Source: Leishmania martiniquensis (Eukaryota; Euglenozoa; Kinetoplastea; Trypanosomatida; Trypanosomatidae). From it: DNA of 64,000 bases. The stretch covers positions 7,501 through 71,500 of the forward strand of contig NC_090147.1 in assembly GCF_017916325.1 (NCBI RefSeq). Direction: 5' to 3'. Below, piece after piece: positions 41,226 to 50,641 of this stretch. How positions within the stretch are numbered: the first letter of the stretch is position 1; each line of letters begins with the position of its first letter. The translations under genes were made by a program, and so were the position numbers. The notes under the pieces are model-generated. The model did not search any database and was not told where the DNA came from. It was given only the letters and a program-made list of their open reading frames with translations.

Positions 41226-42775
41226 TCGGTGCCTTCGCTCTCGTACCTTGCGCGCCGTGTAGCGCTGTAAGCACCCGTGTAGTCCTTTGCACGTGTGGCG
41301 CGCGCCTATGCACGTAAAGTCGTAGCATAACGAGAGTGTGCGCCTTCGCATACACACCCGTAGTGCAGCGTTGAGGTGCCGCCGCTCTCCTCGGTGCGCG
41401 TGTGCGCACCTGTGGCCTTCGGAGGCCCTCCTTCCCCTTCACACACGCGCATGTTTTTTTTTCTTTCTTTTTGCTCGATCGCCTCTTCCTGCGGCGTTGT
41501 CTCGTCGCGCCGTGTTTTTCTGCCTTGCGGGAGAGATTGGGTCCCTTCTTTGCTCGTCTTCGTTGATATTCGGCGTGGACGCCCATGCTCAGCGGCATTT
41601 CGAGTGGAGGTCGGCTAATACTCGGTGCTGAAGCACGTCTGGGTGCGTTGTGTCACGCTGCAGGCCCCCGAAACAGGTCGGCGAGTGGTTTCGATGGTTC
41701 GCTGCGTGCTGTGGTGCTGTCAAGCTCAGGCTGCGGGCCCGCCTTCACCTCGTTTCATCGTCGACGTCTCTTAAGCGCGTTGCCTCGTATCGTGATGGGA
41801 TGCCCATTGCATTTACGCACGGTGCTGTCCCTGCCGCTGAGTTGCTGCTGACTCGTACAAATACACGCGTGGGTTTGGGTGTAGTTGTCGAGCTTACGGT
41901 CACTTAAGGGCCTGCGCGCGTGCTTCTCTGTGTGGTGCTCCCCGAGGATTGCGTCATGTAATCTTTTAACTAACCAACACGGAAGGATGTGATAGAGGGA
42001 GAGGAGGACAGGAAGAAAGGAGTGCACGCGGAGGAGCGACAGACGGATTCAGGAGACGTGCAGCTTGGTGGCATGTCCTATTCCCTTCCGCCCTAATCAT
42101 CTCCAAGATGCAGCTGAGTCTCCTGGCTGGATGCAGATCTGAGCCGCGTGTTGTCTCTCCCTCTCTCCCTCTCCCTCTGTCGCTTCGTTTCACGCGCACA
42201 CAACAACGAACGCTCAGAAGCGAAAGTGACGCCATCAACATGCGCGTCTTTTGCAGCGGTGGCGCCGGCTGCGCGCACTCTGTGTCGATGGAGGCTGTGG
42301 CGGTCGGTGTGGAATGTAACGGGTACCGCAGGTCGGCGTCCGTCGTCTGGGCAGGCGCACTTGTGAAGGGTATTCTTGCGAGGACTGGTGCGTGTCCGTG
42401 GCGGGCGCACCCCATTTCGTGCTGCACCAAGCCGCCGATCTCCCGCCTACCCCATACTTACCGGCACGGACGATGGTGACGGGACGCGTACGCGTGGACG
42501 CCTGCACTGTCTTTTATCTGCTTTTCTTGCGTTTGAGCAGCGTTCACAATGGCGCGGGCTGCACTCCCCACCCCCTCCCCCACTCTTTTTTGCTCGTTGC
42601 TTCTGGGCATGTAGTTAGCACACGCGCAGCGCTGTTCAAACCGGCACGAACTTGATGGTGGCACTCAGGGTCGCACTACTTCGCAGGAGCTCTGTCATAT
42701 TTTTGCCGCTCTCTCTCTCTCTCTTGCTGTGCAGCGAGGCATTGCTTCCTCAAGCGCTCTCAGGCCAGGTAAATC
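41226..42775. other. Spacer with acceptor for the APH-1-like gene
   Basis: No gene is supported. T-rich run at 41455-41470. A CT repeat at about 42708-42724 passes into TTGCTGTGCAG with the AG at 42733-42734, 42 bases before the ATG of the next gene; this is a clear spliced-leader acceptor. Confidence 0.55.
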
Positions 42776-44131
42776 ATGAGCTACGGCACGCTGGTGTTGT
42801 GCACAAGCGTCTTGTATGCCCCTCACACCGTCTTGTGCGGCCTGGCGCTGCTCCAACAGCCGATGCTGATCGTCATGAGCATCGTCGCCGCCCTTCTCGC
42901 CTTTGCGCCACTTGTGATGACGGGGTTGATATTTCAGGTGCTGCGCAGGGCCAATGCTGCTGATGGGTCCACTGCCGCGTGGGTGGTGGTGATTCACTTC
43001 GTACTGCAGAACGCCGCGCGAGTTGGCGCGCTCCACGTGTGCTTGCGACTGCAGCGACTGGGGCTGCGCCATGGCTTGCTGCTGGTGCATAGCTGGTTTC
43101 CCTTAGTGCCCGTGAGCATCGCCGTCGGCGCCGGTTTCGCCGCGTCGTCGCTTCTCGTAAGCGGTGGCGCCCTTCTCGCAGAGGCGTGGGACGTTGGAAG
43201 GGGTTTGGGTGCCAGTAGGCGCACGCCAGCCACCTCGGCTGGCGCTGCGAAGGAATTCGCCCCGTTCTCTTCCAGCGGCAGCTGCGCACAGCTTCCTCTG
43301 ATTGTGCAGTCGTGCTTTCAGCAGTCCTTCTTCACCTGCGGGCAGGTGGCGTGGACGGTGATGATGGGGCAGGCGTACGCTGTCCTTGATCGCCAGGATG
43401 GAGCGGAGGACTTGCTGGGGCAGATGGGGCGCGCTAATAGTGCTGATGACGCTGCAATTATCCGCATGGCGACGGCGACAGAGGCCGAGGAAGCTGGCGA
43501 CGCAGTTAGGACGAGGGCACTGAGGGAGAGGGCGGAGACTGTAAGGCAGGACGCCGGTGAGCTCCTGCGGCCGCATGACGACTTTGCGCCCGCCTTGAGA
43601 GACTGCAAACGGGAAGCTGCGACGCACGCAGTGGGACCTGGGCGCGCATATACAGGTGCGACGCCGATGTCGCGCGAGGAGGCGGCGGTACACCAGCCAG
43701 TCCCGTGGAATGCGGTCGGCTCTGAAAGCGGTGGCGCTGGTGCGGTGGCTGACACAACACCCTCTGCGGTTCCGTTCGCCAGTGAGGCGGCGAGATCACC
43801 CACCGTTGCGCAGCCCCAGGGCATGCCGTCGACGGTGGCCGCTGCCGCGTGGCCTGCGGCCGGCTCCGTATTTGCTCAGCGGCTTCCAGCTGCGGCCCTC
43901 ACCGGTACTGCAGCGTTGGTCCTGCATGCGGTGCTTGTACTGCTGCCTCTGACGGAGATGGCGACTGACTCGGCGTCGGCGCAGAGGATGTCGACTCTAT
44001 CATCAGACAGGCGCTCGAGCGGGTGCCTCGCTAGCATACCCCTGCAGTGCGCCGTGACACTTGTGTCGGTAGGGTGGGGCCTGTGGATCGTGGAGCTCGA
44101 GCGCCACCCTTCGACCTACATGCTTCTCTGA
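42776..44131 (+). CDS. APH-1-like gamma-secretase subunit
   Basis: The protein has 451 residues with about seven hydrophobic segments. It follows APH-1 in order: an N-terminal TM pair (VLYAPHTVLCGLAL, MSIVAALLAFAPLVM), then FVLQNAARVGALHVCLRLQRL, which matches the LLQEAFR..YYKLLKKA block. Next comes VSIAVGAGFAASSLLVSGG in place of the GxxxG helix. QSCFQQSFFTCGQVAWTVMM stands for TM5, where the conserved His is Gln. TM6 keeps His384 (ALVLHAVLVLLPL), and a final TM follows. About 165 residues (203-370), low complexity and hydrophilic, are inserted between TM5 and TM6, so it exceeds the usual about 250-310. APH-1 is the scaffold of gamma-secretase with presenilin, nicastrin and PEN-2. The ATG is first after the acceptor at 42734. 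Confidence 0.72.
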   Translation: MSYGTLVLCTSVLYAPHTVLCGLALLQQPMLIVMSIVAALLAFAPLVMTGLIFQVLRRANAADGSTAAWVVVIHFVLQNAARVGALHVCLRLQRLGLRHGLLLVHSWFPLVPVSIAVGAGFAASSLLVSGGALLAEAWDVGRGLGASRRTPATSAGAAKEFAPFSSSGSCAQLPLIVQSCFQQSFFTCGQVAWTVMMGQAYAVLDRQDGAEDLLGQMGRANSADDAAIIRMATATEAEEAGDAVRTRALRERAETVRQDAGELLRPHDDFAPALRDCKREAATHAVGPGRAYTGATPMSREEAAVHQPVPWNAVGSESGGAGAVADTTPSAVPFASEAARSPTVAQPQGMPSTVAAAAWPAAGSVFAQRLPAAALTGTAALVLHAVLVLLPLTEMATDSASAQRMSTLSSDRRSSGCLASIPLQCAVTLVSVGWGLWIVELERHPSTYMLL

Positions 44132-45597
44132 CGGCTGCCAGGGCTGTGAGTCTGTCAAGGCATCTCATCGTTTGCCGGGCTGATAGTGTGTGCGTACGTG
44201 TCTTCCCCTTGTCAAGAGACAGGCGAGGCACGGCATTTCCACTGCCGCCCCGTTTCGCTCTCTGCCCCGCCGCGATACGATTCGGGCTTGCACATGCGGG
44301 AGGGTCCCCCCTCGACGCGGCTGTCTGCACGTTCTGTTCTGAGATCCCGTAAGCGGTGCGTGAGCTTCGAAATCGGTGGCACTAAGCGACCGCCTTGTCC
44401 TTGGGGAGGGCGTTCATTTCAGGGTAGTGTACGAGCACATAGTCGGGCGACTCGTAGCGCTGGTGGTGAGGGAGGGAGGGGGTGGGGTGGGGGCGCAGGC
44501 ACATCTTGTCGAGGCTCGTTGAAGCACTCCGGCAGCCCTCCGCCCACGTCTGTGTCTCTGCCGTGGATGTTCTCTGCTTCATAGTGTGCGGGGGAGGTCC
44601 TTCCTGTTGGCCATCGTCCCTCTCTCCACCTTTGCTTGCTCCTCCCCGCTCTCTCTTCCGCGTGTACTCGCACATGACACACTCGGGCCGCCGATCTCCG
44701 CTCCGGTGGCCCAGAGAGTGTGCAGAGACTCTAAACGCGTCGTCTGCTTGACGGTTGTCAACAATCTTTACAGCGGTGTGCGCACATGACGGCGTAGAGA
44801 AGCATGTGCGCGCATGACTGGGGTGTGAGCGATCACGGACGAACGCGGACGCATCACGACCATCACCATTGCTTCGCGAGTGGCTGGTGAGCTTCGATAC
44901 CTATTCCTCCCCTCCGTCCGTTTTGGCTTTATGCAGAGCACACGTAAATTCTTCCTCCTCCTCACGCAGACGCAGACACATTGCGCTGCACACTTCTCCC
45001 GTAGCCCCGCATTTCACACGCCTCGACCGTTACTCTCTGTGTACTCCGCGTTTCACCGCGTCCCCCTCCCCTCACCCGTGACCCTCTAGCGCGCCGCATT
45101 GCTCAATCAAGGTGAGGCTGCTCGGTGGTCTTGACGGTATAGTGTGCGCGGGCGCGCTCGCAAGAAGGGGGCAACCACATTCTGTGGCGGCAACGACAGG
45201 CAATACATTCGACCACGCCAAGTCCCCCTTTTCACTGCCGTCTCCCTTCCATCTCGCCCCCCTGAGAGTGAATAGTTGTCACCTCACGGCACAGGTGATC
45301 GGCGTGCTGCGCTCACTGCAGCTGCGTGCATCCACGCGGGGCGGTTGCAGCGCTGATTTCTTGCGTAGGCGGGCAGCTACAACTCCGCCCAATAGTGCTG
45401 CCATTAGTCGAGAGCGAACCTCGGCTTTAAAATAGATCGAGCCGCACACTGACGCGGTTGACCTCAGCCGTGCAGCGAAGCTTGTGAAAGGGCGCCAAGG
45501 CGTGGGCCAAGAACCATTGCTCTGGCATTGCCGAGTACGGAGAGTCCGACGCAACTTATAGGCCCATCACGTAGGGGCCCTCTCATCTGAGGGGGAG
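44132..45597. other. Spacer between APH-1-like and LRR genes
   Basis: Mostly UTR-like, with CT-rich stretches near 44620-44665 and 44990-45075. It contains an antisense coding-like relic at 44382-44614, listed separately. No intact gene is supported. Confidence 0.5.
44382..44614 (-). pseudogene. Antisense small-gene relic with two frameshifts
   Basis: On the minus strand an ATG at 44614 opens MANRKDLP. A five-C run follows, after which the sensible frame shifts by one and reads AHYEAENIHGRDTDVGGG and then LPECFNEPRQDVPAPPP. After a C/T-rich run the frame shifts again and reads RYESPDYVLVHYPEMNALPK to a TAG at 44384-44382. All three pieces use G- or C-ending codons as host genes do. Together they would make a protein of about 75 residues. 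Both breaks fall in homopolymer-like runs, so a sequencing or assembly error is possible instead of decay. It lies antisense to the surrounding gene array. I do not recognise the product. Confidence 0.4.
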
Positions 45598-48500
45598 ATG
45601 CCGGGTGTGCGCAAAGGTGCCTCGATGAGCAGTGGTGTAGCAGAAGGCGCTGCCCCCAAAGAGCAGGAGGAGGGGGTCGCTGTCTCGGCCCCCTTGCCCT
45701 CCGCGCCGGAGCCGCTGACCGACACGCGAGGCAGCCTCACTCGTCGCAGCAGCGTCGACAGCTCCCTTGGTGGTGAGCTGAACGGTGCCGCAGCGCCATC
45801 GTCGCCTAGCTCTGTTCCGGCGAGGCTCTGCAGGGACCCGCACGCCTTGGGCCTCGGCGGGCACAAAAGCGGGAGGGCGTCTATTCACGCACGGACGTCG
45901 AAAACGTCGCAGGCGCTTCGTGCCGGCTTCGCCAAAGGGGAGGAGAAGACTGCTGCTGCGTCGATAAAGCAGCCGCCTCCGCCCCTCAGCGCAGCAGCAC
46001 AGCCGATAGGCAACACCGCGGCCGTGGATGAGGTAGCAGCCTGCTCAGCGGATGCACTCCCTACGGGCCCGTCTGCGCTGGGCGGTGCGGAGCGCACTGC
46101 AGTGATCGAAAGCCATCTGAAGACCACTCGTCAGCTCCCGCCCCCCGGCGTTAGTACGCCGACAGAGTCTCTGGCAGCGGCGAAGGGTACAGTGCTGTGT
46201 GTCGAGCTGACAGAAATGCCTCCCCCGCAAACCTCGAGCATTGCCCTCTCTGTTAGCGGTGGACGGCTGGACCTGCGCATGCGAGGGTTGGTGGTGCTTC
46301 CTTGCCTGCACGTGCCCGCAGCATCCACAGCGCCATCGTCGGATGGGAGGCAAGAGCCCACTACGCCCCCTTCTGCTCACGGAAGCGGTGATGCCATGGC
46401 GGGGTGCCTGCATGCTGTCAGCTTTCGACAGAACGCCATCAGCAGCCTCCTCACCCCATGTGCTCGCACCTTCTCCACTCCGCAAGCCTTACCGTTCATG
46501 CCTCGCAGCTCCCCCCTGCACTGCTACACGCACGTCTCCTCGCTCGACCTCACGCACAACACGCTTACATCGATCGCTGGCATCGACGTCCTGCGGTGCC
46601 TGCGCTCGCTCCGTCTCGCCTTCAACCGACTCACTTCGCTGGCGCCGCTCTGGGCGTCGCCACACGTTGCAGAGCTTGACGTCCTGGATGTGAGCTCGAA
46701 TGCGCTGACGGAGTTGCTCTCCGCAGAGGACATGCGCTCCTTGAAGAGGCACCAAATTCGTGTCATCACGCACAAGAAGCAGGCGCACAGCGCCGCTGTT
46801 GGCCAGCGCAACGCCAAGTCAAGCGTGTACAAAGTGATGTGTCTACGGGTGCTTTACGCGTCCAACAACTTACTGAGAGAGGTGCCGAGTGCGGTCTACA
46901 CCTTCGCACAGCTGACAGATCTGCGGCTGAGTAAGAATGACATCGATAAAGTGCCCGACGGCTTTCCCGCGCGCGTGTGCTTGCCACAGCTAAGACAAGT
47001 TGATGTGAGCATGAATAAGCTCCCTCCGGCCATCGCCAAGGCCGTGGCGGCCCGCGCTGAGGCAATGGCCGAGTCTCCGCGCTGTCACTGTCCCACATCA
47101 CCTGCAGCGCCGCGAGCCTCGATAGCAGAAGACCACCGCACTTCGATGCACCGCTCTCACCGCGACAGCGCCTCCTCGTCGAGTGCAGAGACTACCGCTG
47201 TTTCCTCGTCCGCCTCGAGGCCTGGGGACGGTGCCTCTTTGGGGATGGCAGGGAGAGGCGCTGCGGAGTGCACCGAGGTGAGTTGTGGTGGTCCGTTGCC
47301 TGAACAAGACCGAAGGGAAGGAAGTGGTTCAGCAGTTGAGAATGAACGCGGTGACGCGGCGGCTACTAATGATACGGAGCGGAGCCGCCCATCGCTCTCT
47401 GCGGCAAAAGCGGCCGGTGGCGCGGGCTCGCATAAAAGCCGAGACGCTCTGAAGTCCAATACGGTGGCCTTGCCGCAGTCGCCCGCCGCGGCTCGCCGTG
47501 AGAGAACCTCGGCCGTGGCCCCCAATTTGCCCAAAGCTAAGGTCACCACATCTCTACTGCCAACGGCACCTGTCACCGCGACCGTATCGGCCCAGGAAGT
47601 TGAACAGCGCGCCCCTGTCCAGCGCGTAGCGGAGAATGTGTACTGTATCGATCTCAGTGCGTGGGCAATGCTGGTGCGTCGACGGCTTGAGAAGATGATG
47701 ATGCGATCGTCTATCAACAGCCCCAGTGGCGCACCGGGTGCTGCGTCAGCGTACTCCATGCACGAGCTTCTGCTCTCTCTCTATGACATTCTCAGTGGGA
47801 GCAGCAGTAGCGCTGGCGCGACCGCACCGCCACGTTATCGGCGTCGTCTGGCGGCCACAGCCCACACCCTGGCGTCCCTTCTGGAATGCCTGTCTTTGTA
47901 CTCCATTGTCTACTCCGAAGAAGCTCAGATGCGCTGTGCTCCTCTTCTTCTTCTGACCGGCATAACCGCTGCTGTGGTGGCGGACCCGTCTGAACTGCTC
48001 CTCTACGAGGTCTTGGCCCTTCACGTTGTGCACAATTGCCTCTGCACCGTGAAGTCTGTCCCCGGCGGGGTGAGCTCGTCGTGTGAAGAGTCTGCAGATT
48101 CGTCACCCACGCCGCAAGCGCACAAAGGCGAGAACATCAGCGAGCCCGCCATTCGCGCTAAAGCAGTGGTGACCGATCACGCGCGCAGCTTAGAGACGCC
48201 TCCGCTGCGACCAGGTAGCCCAGGAAGCAGTCGAGGTGTCGGTACCTCGGGGCAGCTGAATTTCTATGAGCCACTGCGTGCGATTCACGTGATTACGTGC
48301 GCAGACAGTGCATCCCCCGCGCACAGCTCCACGTCGGCCTTGTGGACGTATCTGGCGTGGCGGCAGCGCTGGGAAGCCGCCGTTTCCCGGCGCCGCTTTT
48401 TGAGCAAAAGCAGCTATGTGTGTGAGGTTGGGACGCAGGTTGCGGGGGTGCATAGGCCGCACCCGTCTTCCTCTAAACCTCCTCACGTCTCAGCGGCAGC

Positions 48501-49554
48501 TAATGGCAACAGCACGCGGGCAGCCCTGCATTCTGCAGAGGCGAAGCCCCTTTACCCCTTCGCCGCCAACTCTCCCATCTCGCGCGTGCTCGAGTGGCGT
48601 CGACTGCACGAATGCAGGCCTGCGTCGTACTGCGCGGTCCCACCTCCGTGGGAGCTCCTCTACGATGCTCTCCCTCGCCCATCCTTGCCGAAGAGGGCAG
48701 CACCACAGCAGCTGCGCGAGCCTGCCATACCGCCACTGTTGGCTGGGGTGGGTAACCGCATGCACTACATGCGCGGTACCCCAGTCGATCTCGCATGTGT
48801 ACTACTCTGCTCTACTGACTACCCGAGGTGTGCTGAAGCACCGAAGGTGAATGCGCCTCGGACGCTCCCCTTACCGCGCCGGCCGCTGCCGGGCACTTGT
48901 GACTCTGCCGCCAGTGAAGCTCGCAACGGCGGTTTCGCTACCATCGCGTCGTACGTCGCGTGTGGGGACATCATTGACCGCGCTCTCCAGCTGCGTGACT
49001 ACAGCCAGCAGATGTGCTGTCGCTTGGAGCGCGAAGCCGATACGGTCGCCGCGGAGCAAGTGACAGCGTGCTTGATGCCGTTGTACAGCGCTGAGGAGGT
49101 TCTCCAAAGTCAGCAGGCGGCCGTTGCGGCACTGAGCTCCCTGGGCTCACGCAATACCCCTCTGCGCTGCGAGCCATGTGGACAGAGCGACGTCGCAGAG
49201 GAGGCAGTCGAAAGCGTCGCTGTATCTCGTAAGGATGTGCCTGGCCTGCAGCATCAGTGCTCTGCTTCAGAGTGGTTGTCAGTGCTGCAGCATTGTGTTC
49301 CGCAGAGCTTCAAGAGCACAACTGCCACAGTGGTAGATACGACAGTGTGGGACCACCAAAGTGAAACACGTGGCACACCCTTAGCGGCAGCTGTTGCTGA
49401 TGGCGGAAGCTCGCCAGCTGCTGGAGCGGATGCGGCGTGCGGCGAAGCCGGTGCGCTCATCGGCATTGAAGAGTGTGACACATTAGCGCGATCCGGCCAG
49501 GCGCGCCACGACAACGCGGTGTGGGCGGCCCCATCGGCAGCGGAGAGCGGGTGA
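45598..49554 (+). CDS. Leucine-rich-repeat protein (1318 aa)
   Basis: The protein has 1318 residues. Residues 1-300 are low complexity, rich in Ala, Pro, Ser and Gly. Leucine-rich repeats occupy about 307-480: VSSLDLTHNTLTSIAGI, LRSLRLAFNRLTSLAPL, LDVLDVSSNALTELL, LRVLYASNNLLREVPSAV and LTDLRLSKNDIDKVPDGF are the recognisable units. A loop of about 30 residues with basic HKKQ lies in the middle. The remainder is Ser/Ala-rich with scattered hydrophobic helices (about 675-825) and no further recognised domain. There is no signal peptide or GPI signal, so it is likely intracellular. Trypanosomatids have many such LRR proteins of unknown role; flagellar or cytoskeletal binding is a common guess. 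The ATG at 45598 begins the open frame. Confidence 0.82.
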   Translation: MPGVRKGASMSSGVAEGAAPKEQEEGVAVSAPLPSAPEPLTDTRGSLTRRSSVDSSLGGELNGAAAPSSPSSVPARLCRDPHALGLGGHKSGRASIHARTSKTSQALRAGFAKGEEKTAAASIKQPPPPLSAAAQPIGNTAAVDEVAACSADALPTGPSALGGAERTAVIESHLKTTRQLPPPGVSTPTESLAAAKGTVLCVELTEMPPPQTSSIALSVSGGRLDLRMRGLVVLPCLHVPAASTAPSSDGRQEPTTPPSAHGSGDAMAGCLHAVSFRQNAISSLLTPCARTFSTPQALPFMPRSSPLHCYTHVSSLDLTHNTLTSIAGIDVLRCLRSLRLAFNRLTSLAPLWASPHVAELDVLDVSSNALTELLSAEDMRSLKRHQIRVITHKKQAHSAAVGQRNAKSSVYKVMCLRVLYASNNLLREVPSAVYTFAQLTDLRLSKNDIDKVPDGFPARVCLPQLRQVDVSMNKLPPAIAKAVAARAEAMAESPRCHCPTSPAAPRASIAEDHRTSMHRSHRDSASSSSAETTAVSSSASRPGDGASLGMAGRGAAECTEVSCGGPLPEQDRREGSGSAVENERGDAAATNDTERSRPSLSAAKAAGGAGSHKSRDALKSNTVALPQSPAAARRERTSAVAPNLPKAKVTTSLLPTAPVTATVSAQEVEQRAPVQRVAENVYCIDLSAWAMLVRRRLEKMMMRSSINSPSGAPGAASAYSMHELLLSLYDILSGSSSSAGATAPPRYRRRLAATAHTLASLLECLSLYSIVYSEEAQMRCAPLLLLTGITAAVVADPSELLLYEVLALHVVHNCLCTVKSVPGGVSSSCEESADSSPTPQAHKGENISEPAIRAKAVVTDHARSLETPPLRPGSPGSSRGVGTSGQLNFYEPLRAIHVITCADSASPAHSSTSALWTYLAWRQRWEAAVSRRRFLSKSSYVCEVGTQVAGVHRPHPSSSKPPHVSAAANGNSTRAALHSAEAKPLYPFAANSPISRVLEWRRLHECRPASYCAVPPPWELLYDALPRPSLPKRAAPQQLREPAIPPLLAGVGNRMHYMRGTPVDLACVLLCSTDYPRCAEAPKVNAPRTLPLPRRPLPGTCDSAASEARNGGFATIASYVACGDIIDRALQLRDYSQQMCCRLEREADTVAAEQVTACLMPLYSAEEVLQSQQAAVAALSSLGSRNTPLRCEPCGQSDVAEEAVESVAVSRKDVPGLQHQCSASEWLSVLQHCVPQSFKSTTATVVDTTVWDHQSETRGTPLAAAVADGGSSPAAGADAACGEAGALIGIEECDTLARSGQARHDNAVWAAPSAAESG

Positions 49555-50641
49555 GGCTGTGCGGGAGTGGAAATCAATCGGTGTTGTTGAACTAACTGCA
49601 GCCGCGCACACACACGCGTGCTTATGCGTGTGTGTACGTGTATTCACACCGCTCATGTGTCGAAGTCAGCGTGAACGTCAGTGCTCCTTTGGGGCTATTG
49701 TGTTTGGAATCTGTCATAGCAACCCGACAAGCGCGTCGCGGACACTTCAGCTGTCTCCAAGGCTATGCGAGGGCAGATGATAGCGCTGGTGTCCGGATGT
49801 GGACCTTCGCGCAAGTGATGAGCAAAGGCAACGTGACGCATAGTCATATTTCTCCTTGCACTTGAAAGCGCCATTGGTGCTTCTCATGCTCCGGCCCCCC
49901 GACGGCCTTCGTGGCGCCTAAGTGTCTGGCGCGCGTATATGCGGGCATGCACGCGGCACCGCCTGAGTGCCCGCTCCGTGCGAGGCCGCCATCGATGGAC
50001 ATGCATCAGCTAACCGTTTCACTCCATCCCTCTCTCTTTCTCGCTCCGTCTCTCGATGGGGTGGCGATGCGGCTACCCTGACGCCCGTGACTTCCTTCTG
50101 TGCCCAAAGACATTTTTACGTGGTGTGGGTGTGACTGTCGGCGCAGCGTAGGGAGCAGCGCACGTTATGCGGAGCGCCCGCCATTCAAGCCACTTGGAAA
50201 ACTTCTGCGCCCACACTTCTCCTGCCTCTGACGTCCTCCCTGCGTCAGCGGCCACGAGGGTGAGGGCGTCTAAAGCCTTCCCCCCCTCCCTCCCCGCGTG
50301 CACGCACACCCACACTCACGCACGTTTAACACGTACCGCCGCATTCTGTGGCTGCGCTTCCACCCGTCCATCCCTCTTATTGGCGCCCCCCCCACCGCCG
50401 CCCTGCATACATGCATATACAATCAGACACACACACACACAACCGTCACGTCGTCTGCCCCCCTCCCCCTCCCCTCCCGCCTTAATGGTGTAGTGTGCCA
50501 CTAATCTCCGGTGCCGCCGCCGCCCTTTGGCTCTCCCTTCGCCTTCACCTCTGCCATATTTATCCCCCCACACACACACACATCACACCACCACCACCAC
50601 ACCCGCGTGCCGGATTTTTTTTTCGCTGCTTAACTTTGAAC
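49555..50641. other. Spacer with acceptor for ALG9
   Basis: CT-rich tract at about 50459-50483 followed by AG at 50492-50493. No ATG lies between that AG and 50642, so the leader would be about 150 bases, with CA and CCA repeats near 50568-50605 and a T run at 50616-50624. No gene is supported in the rest. Confidence 0.5.
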
